Below are positions 46,551 to 55,500 of a stretch of DNA of 64,000 nt, one piece after another; position 1 is the first letter of the stretch, and every line of letters begins with the position of its first letter. Origin of the DNA: Nostoc sp. ATCC 43529 (lineage in GTDB: Bacteria; Cyanobacteriota; Cyanobacteriia; Cyanobacteriales; Nostocaceae); NCBI GenBank assembly GCA_003326205.1, contig LWTK01000011.1:124001-188000 (forward strand), written 5' to 3'. Made by a program: the position numbers and the translations under genes. Below the pieces are notes generated by a model. It had not been told where the DNA came from and did no database searches. It saw nothing but the letters and a program-made list of their open reading frames with translations.

Positions 46551-49500
46551 ATGGATATGACAAATCTGGATAATTCAGTCGAAGGAATAGCTATTATAGG
46601 AATGGCAGGACGTTTTCCAGGAGCCAAGAATATAAATGATTTTTGGCTGAATTTGCAATCTGGTGTTGAATCAATATCTTTATTTACGGATGATGAATTA
46701 ATAGCTAATGGTATTGATTTGACTTCACTAAATGACAGTGATTATGTCAAAGCTAGCGGTATATTAGAAAATATAGATTTATTTGATGCAGCATTTTTTG
46801 ATATTAATCCAAAAGATGCCGAATTTACAGATCCTCAACACCGTCTATTTTTAGAATGTGCTTGGGAAGCGCTACAAAATGCTGGATATGACTCCAGTAA
46901 ATGCGAAAGTCGGATTGGAGTTTATGCGGGTACTGGCTTAAATAACTACTTATCTATTGATTTGGAAGATGACCAACTAGGGTCAGCGCAGTTATATCAA
47001 AAGTTAATTGGTAATGATAAAGATTTTCTCTCTACGCGTGTTTCTTATAAATTAAATCTAAAAGGGCCGAGTATTACAGTTCAAACGGCTTGTTCCACAT
47101 CATTAGTTGCTACGACTTTGGCTTATCAAAGTTTGCAGAGTTATCAATGTGATATGGCTTTGGCAGGGGGGGTTTCTATTCGAGTCCCGCAAAAAACGGG
47201 TTATTTGTATCAACAGGGAGGAACGCTTTCTCCTGATGGTCATTGTCGAGCCTTTGATGCTAAAGCACAGGGAACAACTATTGGTAATGGTGTGGGGGTT
47301 GTTGTCCTCAAACGGTTGGAAGATGCGATCGCAGATCGCGACCACATCTATGCAGTCATCAAAGGTGCAGCAATCAATAACGATGGTGCAGTGAAAGTGG
47401 GTTTTACAGCGCCTAGTGTAGATGGCCAAGCACAAGCGATCGCAGAAGCAATCATGCTCGCAGAAGTGGAACCTGAGACGATCGGCTATATTGAAGCTCA
47501 CGGTACTGGCACAGCTTTAGGCGATCCGATTGAAATTGCAGCATTGACAAAAGCTTTCCGTGGTAGTACTCAAAAGAAAGGTTTTTGTGCCATCGGTTCA
47601 GTCAAAACAAATATTGGTCATTTAGATGCAGCCGCCGGAGTTGCAGGATTAATCAAAACTGCCCTCGCCCTGAAACATCAGTTAATTCCACCCAGCCTGA
47701 ACTTTGAACAACCCAATCCGGAAATTGATTTTGCTAATAGTCCCTTTTTCGTCAATACAAAATTGACGCAATGGCAAACAGCTTCTACTCCGCGTCGGGC
47801 TGGTGTGAGTTCCTTAGGAATGGGGGGAACCAATGCTCATGTAGTTTTGGAAGAAGCTCCAATACTTACAGCCTCTAGTGGTTCTCGTTCTTGGCAACTA
47901 TTACTACTCTCTGCTAAAACCGAGTCTGCGCTAGAAACTGCTACCCAAAATCTTGCTCAACATCTGATGTTGCATCCCGATGAAAACCTGGCAGATGTGG
48001 CTTATACGTTGCAAGTAGGGCGCAGAGACTTTAATTATCGGCGAATGCTGGTTTGCTGTGATATCCAAGATGCCATTAACGAACTTAACGAACAGGCATC
48101 AAAACGAGTTTTTACACAATTTCAAGAGTCAAACCAGAACCGCTTTATCGCTTTCATGTTTCCTGGGCAGGGTTCTCAGTATGCAGACATGGGTAAAGAA
48201 CTCTACGAAACTGAGCCGATATTTCGCGAGGAAGTAGATCGGTGCTGTGAGATATTAACAACTTATTTAGGGTTAGATTTGCGTTCACGAAGTGACTCCG
48301 CAGGAGTATCGCTCATTTATCCCAACGAGTCTGAAAAAGCAGCCGCCGCAGAGAAACTCAAACAAACCTGCTTTACTCAAAGCGCCTTATTCGTCGTTGA
48401 GTATGCCCTAAGCCAGTTGTGGATATCGTGGGGTATTTCTCCTCAAGCAGCGATCGGGCATAGTATAGGAGAATATGTAGCTGCTTGCCTTGCTGGAGTT
48501 ATGTCTCTTGAAGACGCTTTAGCTTTAGTTGCCATACGTGGAAAACTAATGCAGCAATTACCCTCTGGGAAAATGCTTTCTGTACCTTTAAAAGAAGCAG
48601 AAATTGAATCTTTTCTTAATGAAACTTTATCTCTAGCTGCTTGCAATGCGCCGAATTCATGTGTAGTTTCAGGAAGTAATGAAGCTATAGATGCACTTAA
48701 AGAACAGCTAGCAAATCAAGGTGTAGAATGTCAGCTTTTACATACTTCCCATGCCTTCCATTCGCAAATGATGGAACCTATTTTAGAACCATTCATTGCA
48801 GCAATTAAAAAAGTTCAACTTAGTCCTCCCCAGATTCCTTTTATCTCCAATTTGACTGGAACTTGGATAACAACGGAAGAGGCAACAGATCCAACTTATT
48901 GGGCAAGGCATTTACGGGAAACAGTAAGGTTTACGGCGGGTATATCTACATTATTAGAACAGCCAAATCTTATCCTACTGGAAGTTGGGCCAGGGCGTAC
49001 CTTGTGTACCTTTGCCAAAAAGCATATACAAGAACAAGAGCAGCAAATTATACTTTCTTCTTTACGTCATCCTAAAGAAGAACAAGCTGATATTGCTTTT
49101 TTAATGAATACTCTGGGTCGTTTATGGCTAGCTGGAATTAGTGTTGATTGGGCAAATTTTTATACGAATGAACGGCGCGATCGCCTGCCTTTACCGACAT
49201 ATCCATTTGAGCGAGAAAGATATTGGATTGAATCACAGAGAATATCCAAAAATTCTTTAGTAACAAACCACAAAAAGCTATATATTGCAGACTGGTTTTA
49301 TATTCCAGTTTGGAAGCAATCTATTGCACCTCAAGGTATTAAACCTAGAAAAAAAGTACTAATTTTTACAGATAATTGTGGTATTGGAGAAGAAATAGCG
49401 AACAATTTGGAAACTAGTGGATGTGATGTTATTTCTGTAAATCTAGGACAACACTTTAACCAAAATAACCATCACACATACACGATAAATACTCAATCTC

Positions 49501-52500
49501 CTGAAGATTACGATGCCTTAATTGCCAATTTGCAGGCACTGGATCGACTTCCAGATGTAATATTACATTTATGGAGCATTACACCAAACGAACATATAGA
49601 ATCAGGAATTAAGTTATTTGAAGATTCTCAATATCTGGGTTTTTATAGTCTCTTATTCTTAACAAAATCTCTCGATAAAAATGGTATTACTCAACCTATA
49701 GATATTTTGGTTGTAACCAATAATTTATACGATGTCATAGGTACTGAAAGTTTAAACCCTGAAAAAGCTACTGTTGCAGGGATGTGTAAAGTTATTCCTC
49801 AAGAGTTTCCAAATATTACCTGTCGCAATATTGATATTGTAAATCCCGCTTCTCCAACTTTCTTAAAAAACCAACTCATAGAGCAACTGTTAACTGAATT
49901 AAATACAAAATCTACTGATGTTACTGTTGCATATCGCGGACATCATCGCTGGGTACAAAGCTATGAAGCATTGCACTATGAAACGGCTACATCTCCATTG
50001 CGCGAAGAAGGAGTGTATTTAATTACTGGTGGTTTAGGAGGTATTGGACTTGAACTTGCGGAATATTTAGCTAAAACAATACGAGCAAAATTAGTACTGA
50101 CAACTCATTCAAATTTTCCCGCAGCCGAAACATGGGATGAGTGGTTAGCTACTCATGGCGAGGAAGATAAACACAGCCGTAAAATTCTCAAGCTACGTTC
50201 TCTGGAACAACTAGGTGCAGAAGTTTTGATATTAAACGCTGATGTTGCAAACGAATCGCAAATGCAAGCTGTTATTGATGAAACTTTGCGGCGCTTTCTT
50301 AAGCTTAATGGAGTCATCCATGCAGCGGGAATTAAATTATTCAAAACAATTGCTGAAATAACAAAAAGTGAATGTCAACAGCAACTAATAGCAAATGGAT
50401 ATGGGCTTTTTGTATTAGAAAAAGTTTTGCAAGGAATAGAACTTGACTTTTGTGTATTGATATCCTCCTTATCATCTGTTGTTGGTGCTTTGGGTATGGC
50501 GGCTTATCCAGCAGCACATATATTTACAGATGCCTTTGTTTACAAACATAATCAAACAAATACAGTTCCTTGGATAAGTGTTAATTGGGATAATTGGTTA
50601 ACCAGCGAATTAGCTGTGGAATTAGCGAATAAGCCAGAAATTTCGACTAATTTATTCATGACGAGCAACCAAGGAGTAGAGGTATTTGAACGTATTTTAC
50701 CTATTAAAAACATCTATCAAATAGTAGTTTCTACCACAGATTTACAAGCTAAAATTGAACGATGGATTAAAGCTAAAGAAGTTTTTCAAGAAAAAAGCGA
50801 TCGACCACTTCATCTGCGACAAAAATCGAGGAATAATTATGTTGATCCTCGAAGCGAAATTGAACAAAAAATAGCCGATATTTGGCAGGAGATTCTTGGT
50901 ATTCAAAATATAGGAATCTTCGATAACTTTTTGGAAATAGGAGGTGATTCTCTCTTAAGTATTCAGATTACTGCTAGAGCGAATAAAGAAGGCTTACGGT
51001 TTACTAATCAGCATTTATTTGAATATCCAACGATCGCACAATTAGCAGAAATTGTAAATAACACAAAAACTGTGATTGCCGAACAGGGGTTAGTTCAAGG
51101 TGAAATAGCTTTAACACCTATTCAAAAATGGTTTTTTGAGCAAAATATTCTTGACTCTGATTATTGGAACCAAGCTATTTTGTTGGAGGTGCAACAACCT
51201 ATTGACCTTGGGCTTTTACAGCAGGGAATACAACATTTGCTAGCACACCATGACGCTCTACGTCTGCGTTTTGAACTCTTAGAATCTAACTGGAAACAGA
51301 TTAATACAGATATCAAAGTAGTAAAGATTTCACAGATAGATTTATCAACACTTGCACCGGAGTTGCAAGAAAGTGCATTTGAAGCATCTGCTAACGAGTT
51401 ACAAGCAAGTTTAAATCTATCAGATGGAACAATTGTCAAAGTTGCTTATTTTGATATGGGAACACATCAGCCAAGTCGTTTACTATTTATAATCCATCAT
51501 TTGGCTGTAGATATTGGTTCTTGGCGGATTTTGTTAGATGATTTGCAAACAGTATACCAGCAACTCACACAAGGACAAGCTATTAAATTACCTGCTAAGA
51601 CAACATCCTTCAAGCAATGGTCGCAAAAGTTAATTAAATACGCCCAATCAATTGAGTTAGAACAGGAGCAAGCTTATTGGTTAGCGTCACCTCGCGAACG
51701 AGTATTACCCTTACCAAAAGATTATCCGAATGGTGTTAATGATGTTAAATCTTCTCAAAGTATCTCAATTACACTAAGTATTGAGGAAACTAAGATACTA
51801 CAGGATGAGGTAACAGCAAGTCATCGATTGACAATGGATAATGTATTGCTGACAGCCTTAACTCAAACTATCACTAAATGGGCTGGAACTTCATCGTTAT
51901 TGGTTGACTTAGAAGGTAACAGTAGAGAAGTAATTTTTGATGATGTAGATTTATCAAGAACAGTAGGCTGGTTTACTACTATTGCTCCTATTTTATTAGA
52001 AATAGGAGATGTTTCTGAACCTATGGAAGCGCTTAAGCTAGTTAAAGAGGAACTCCGAAACTTTCCCAAACAAGGACTTGGTTATGGCGTTCTAAAGTAT
52101 CTAAATAATGATATGGTAGTAAGAGAAAGATTGCGATCGCTACAGCCAGCAGAAGTAATTTTTCTCTACCTTGGTAATCTTGAGCAAACCTTACCTCAAT
52201 CTTCTTTATTTAAGTTATCTCAAAAATCAAGCGGTTCATCCCGGAGTTTGCGCGGACAGCGAAGCCATTTATTAGAAGTTAATGCTTTCGTTGTTCAAGA
52301 CCAATTAAAAGTCGATTGGACATACAGTCGCAATGTGCATCGACAAGCAACTATTGAGCAGTTGGCTAACGATTTTCTAACAGCGCTGCGGTCAATAATT
52401 AAAGCTTACGATTTGTCTTCAGTCCAAAACTTTACTCCTTCTGACTTTGCTGAATTTAAATCTAGTCAATGGAATCAAGATGATATTGATAATATCCTGT

Positions 52501-52517
52501 CATCTGTCAACTATTAA
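46551..52517 (+). CDS. PKS-NRPS hybrid: KS-AT(malonyl)-KR-PCP-E
   Basis: The 1988-residue protein has a ketosynthase (GIAIIGMAGRFPGA; QTACSTSL with the Cys near 179; EAHGTGTALGDPIE; NIGHLDAAAG). An acyltransferase follows (GHSIGEY near 637; HAFH near 738, indicating malonyl-CoA). The ketoreductase (ITGGLGGIG near 1160) has Ser and Tyr, but the Asn of YxxxN is His (AAYPAAHIF). A carrier with EIGGDSLLS (near 1464) is of the GGDS type normally paired with epimerisation domains. An epimerisation domain (about 1517-1970) has PIQKWFFEQ, HHLAVDIGSWRIL, RTVGWFTTIAP and QGLGYGVLKYL. It would extend acyl-Gly by a reduced malonate unit. The AT carries a translated repeat (48281-48313). Confidence 0.92.
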   Translation: MDMTNLDNSVEGIAIIGMAGRFPGAKNINDFWLNLQSGVESISLFTDDELIANGIDLTSLNDSDYVKASGILENIDLFDAAFFDINPKDAEFTDPQHRLFLECAWEALQNAGYDSSKCESRIGVYAGTGLNNYLSIDLEDDQLGSAQLYQKLIGNDKDFLSTRVSYKLNLKGPSITVQTACSTSLVATTLAYQSLQSYQCDMALAGGVSIRVPQKTGYLYQQGGTLSPDGHCRAFDAKAQGTTIGNGVGVVVLKRLEDAIADRDHIYAVIKGAAINNDGAVKVGFTAPSVDGQAQAIAEAIMLAEVEPETIGYIEAHGTGTALGDPIEIAALTKAFRGSTQKKGFCAIGSVKTNIGHLDAAAGVAGLIKTALALKHQLIPPSLNFEQPNPEIDFANSPFFVNTKLTQWQTASTPRRAGVSSLGMGGTNAHVVLEEAPILTASSGSRSWQLLLLSAKTESALETATQNLAQHLMLHPDENLADVAYTLQVGRRDFNYRRMLVCCDIQDAINELNEQASKRVFTQFQESNQNRFIAFMFPGQGSQYADMGKELYETEPIFREEVDRCCEILTTYLGLDLRSRSDSAGVSLIYPNESEKAAAAEKLKQTCFTQSALFVVEYALSQLWISWGISPQAAIGHSIGEYVAACLAGVMSLEDALALVAIRGKLMQQLPSGKMLSVPLKEAEIESFLNETLSLAACNAPNSCVVSGSNEAIDALKEQLANQGVECQLLHTSHAFHSQMMEPILEPFIAAIKKVQLSPPQIPFISNLTGTWITTEEATDPTYWARHLRETVRFTAGISTLLEQPNLILLEVGPGRTLCTFAKKHIQEQEQQIILSSLRHPKEEQADIAFLMNTLGRLWLAGISVDWANFYTNERRDRLPLPTYPFERERYWIESQRISKNSLVTNHKKLYIADWFYIPVWKQSIAPQGIKPRKKVLIFTDNCGIGEEIANNLETSGCDVISVNLGQHFNQNNHHTYTINTQSPEDYDALIANLQALDRLPDVILHLWSITPNEHIESGIKLFEDSQYLGFYSLLFLTKSLDKNGITQPIDILVVTNNLYDVIGTESLNPEKATVAGMCKVIPQEFPNITCRNIDIVNPASPTFLKNQLIEQLLTELNTKSTDVTVAYRGHHRWVQSYEALHYETATSPLREEGVYLITGGLGGIGLELAEYLAKTIRAKLVLTTHSNFPAAETWDEWLATHGEEDKHSRKILKLRSLEQLGAEVLILNADVANESQMQAVIDETLRRFLKLNGVIHAAGIKLFKTIAEITKSECQQQLIANGYGLFVLEKVLQGIELDFCVLISSLSSVVGALGMAAYPAAHIFTDAFVYKHNQTNTVPWISVNWDNWLTSELAVELANKPEISTNLFMTSNQGVEVFERILPIKNIYQIVVSTTDLQAKIERWIKAKEVFQEKSDRPLHLRQKSRNNYVDPRSEIEQKIADIWQEILGIQNIGIFDNFLEIGGDSLLSIQITARANKEGLRFTNQHLFEYPTIAQLAEIVNNTKTVIAEQGLVQGEIALTPIQKWFFEQNILDSDYWNQAILLEVQQPIDLGLLQQGIQHLLAHHDALRLRFELLESNWKQINTDIKVVKISQIDLSTLAPELQESAFEASANELQASLNLSDGTIVKVAYFDMGTHQPSRLLFIIHHLAVDIGSWRILLDDLQTVYQQLTQGQAIKLPAKTTSFKQWSQKLIKYAQSIELEQEQAYWLASPRERVLPLPKDYPNGVNDVKSSQSISITLSIEETKILQDEVTASHRLTMDNVLLTALTQTITKWAGTSSLLVDLEGNSREVIFDDVDLSRTVGWFTTIAPILLEIGDVSEPMEALKLVKEELRNFPKQGLGYGVLKYLNNDMVVRERLRSLQPAEVIFLYLGNLEQTLPQSSLFKLSQKSSGSSRSLRGQRSHLLEVNAFVVQDQLKVDWTYSRNVHRQATIEQLANDFLTALRSIIKAYDLSSVQNFTPSDFAEFKSSQWNQDDIDNILSSVNY
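48281..48313. repeat. Palindromic repeat translated inside the acyltransferase domain
   Basis: It begins GCGTTCACGAAGTGACTCC and contains ACTCC/GGAGT arms, like the unit at 43445. It codes for RSRSDSAGVSL between LGLDL and IYPNESEK. The AT of the PKS at 61467 has LNLNLKDILYPTTLE at this place, without the insert. Confidence 0.8.
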
Positions 52518-52547
52518 ACTTTGAATATCGCAAAGGTTTGCAGCGTC

Positions 52548-55500
52548 ATGAAAAATAGCGCCCCAAAAAATATTGAAGATTTTTATCCGCTTTCACCGAT
52601 GCAGCAGGGGATACTATTTCATAGTCTTTATGCCCCAGATTCAGCAGTATATTGTGAAGTGTTTAGTTGCAGAATTGAGGGAGAACTCAATATTTCAGCA
52701 TTCAAACAAGCTTGGCAAAAATTACTAGAACGACACCCAATTTTGCGGACATCCTTTGTTTGGAAAGGTCTAAAAGAACCCGCTCAAATTGTGCATAAAA
52801 AAGTTCAATTACCTTGGGAGCAAAAAGATTGGCGTGGAATAGAAAGTATTACACAACAAGAGCGTATAGAAGCTTTTTTAGTTGCAGAACAACAGCGAAG
52901 TTTTGAAATTTCTCAAGCTCCGTTGATGCGTTTCACTTTAATCGAACTAGAAGGAAATAATTACCAATTTGTTTGGAGTCGCCATCACTTGCTATTAGAT
53001 GGATGGTCTTCATCTTTGTTAATAAATGAAGTTTTTTCATTTTATCAAGCATTCAGCCAAGATCAAGATTTATCTTGGAAACAACCTCGTCCTTACCGAG
53101 ATTACATAGCTTGGCTGCAACAGCAAGATCTTGCCCAGAGTGAGAGTTTTTGGCGAAAGTATTTGCAAAAATTTACTGCAACTACTCCTTTAAGTGTTGA
53201 CTCTACCTCCAATCATTTATCTGATGAAAGCAAAGACTATAAACAACAACAAATTAAGCTATCAGCAGCAGAAACAGAAGCATTACAGTCCTTTGCAAGA
53301 CAGCAACAGCTAACTTTAAATACTTTAATACAAGGTGCATGGGCTATTCTTTTGAGCCGTTATAGTAGTGAAAATGATATTGTTTTTGGAGCTGTTATTT
53401 CTGGCCGAGGCGGTTTAACTGCAAGTGAGTCAATGGTGGGGGTGTTAATTAACACTGTGCCAGTACGAGTATATATTAATCCAGAAGAGTTTGTAATTCC
53501 TTGGTTAAAACAACTGCAAGTACAGCAAAATCAAACGCGCCAGTACGAGCAATGTCCGCTAATAGAAATTCAAAAGTCGAGTGATATTCCCGTTGGACAA
53601 CCTTTATTTGAAAGTATAGTTAATTTTCAGAATTACCCAACAGATTTTTCTAAATTAAAACAATTCAGCAACCTAAAAATATCTAATATTCATAGTTTTA
53701 TGCATCCTCATTATCCCCTCACTTTGTCAGTGAAGGCGGATTCAGAATTATTATTAGAAATTTTCTATGAAAGCGATCGGTTTGAGTCAAATACAATTAC
53801 TCGGATGTTGGGGCATTTTCGTACATTATTATTGGGTATGACAGCCAGCCGGCAACAGCGTGTTAAAGACTTGCCGTTGTTGACTGGACAAGAACATCGT
53901 CAATTGTTAGTAGATTGGAATAATACCCAAGTTGATTATCCTCAAAATTGCATTTATCAGTTATTTGAAGCGCAAGTTGAAAAAACACCTGATGCAGTAG
54001 CAGTAGTATTTGAAAATGAGCAATTAACCTATCGCGAACTGAACGCCAGAGCGAATCAATTAGCACATTATTTACAAAAACTGGGAGTAAAACCAGAAGT
54101 TTTAGTGGGGATTTGTGTAGAACGTTCCCTGAATATGCTGGTTGGATTATTAGGCATACTTAAAGCAGGTGGAGCATACATTCCACTAGATCCAAGTTAT
54201 CCAAAGGAGCGATTAGCATTTATTTTAGAAGATGCCCAAGCCCCAGTATTACTAACTCAAACCTCGCTTTTAGAAGTATTACCGCAAAATAAAAGCCAAG
54301 TCGTTTGTTTAGATACACATTGGCATAAGATTGCACAACAAAGTCAAGAAAATTTATTTGATGAACTAACTATTGATAACCTAGCTTATGTTATCTATAC
54401 ATCTGGTTCTACAGGCAAACCTAAAGGCGTACAAATTCATCACGGCGCTTTGAGCAACTTTTTGTACTCCATGAAGCAAAAGCCAGGATTAACCCAAAAT
54501 GATACTTTACTGGCAGTTACGACTTATTCTTTTGATATTGCTGCCTTAGAACTTTTTCTACCAATTATAGTTGGTGGTTGTTTGGTAATTGCTAGTCGGG
54601 AAATAGCCTCGGACGGAATCCAATTGTCAGCAAAACTAAGAGACTCGAAAGCAACAGTTATGCAAGCGACACCAGCAACTTGGCAACTACTTTTAACAGC
54701 AGGCTGGAGTGGCAACCATCAATTAAAAATTCTCTGTGGCGGAGAAGCTTTACCTGGATATTTAGCTAATAAATTATTGCATCGGTGTGCTTCTTTATGG
54801 AATATGTACGGCCCTACAGAAACTACGATTTGGTCAGCAGTATCTGAGGTAGAAACTGATAGTAGGATTATATCGATTAGTGGCGCGATCGCTAATACGC
54901 AACTTTACATTTTAGACCAATACAACCAGTTAGTTCCTGTGGGTGTACCAGGGGAATTGCATATCGGTGGCGATGGACTTGCACGAGGTTATTTCAATCG
55001 TCCCGACTTGACAGCAGAGAAATTTATACCAAATCCATTTAGTGAAAAAGCTGAACGTTTGTATAAAACAGGAGATTTAGCCCGCTATTTATCAAATGGA
55101 GAAATCGAATATATTGGTCGCATTGACAACCAAGTAAAAGTCCGTGGTTTTCGTATTGAACTAGGAGAAATTGAAGCACTCCTGACCCAACATTGTGCAG
55201 TGCGAGAAGCTGTAGTTGTAGTACGTAAAGATTCATTAGATTCTCAAAGAATAGTCGCTTATTTAGTTCCTCAAAACCAACAAACATTAACAATTTCTGA
55301 ACTGCGTAGCTTTTTAGAGTCGAAATTACCAAGCTACATGATGCCAACAAATTTTGTAATATTAGAGGCATTTCCACTAACACCTAATGGTAAGGTTGAC
55401 CGTAAGGCGCTACCTGCACTTAATACAGTACTTCCAGAATTTGAGGAAAAGTTTGTTGCACCTCAAACCGCTATGGAAAAACAATTAGCAGCGATTTGGA

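Noticed and set aside
51100..52460. Last domain of the 46551 PKS as a normal condensation domain
   Set aside because: PIQKWFFEQ, RTVGWFTTIAP and QGLGYGVLKYL are epimerisation-domain motifs, and the preceding carrier is GGDS-type.
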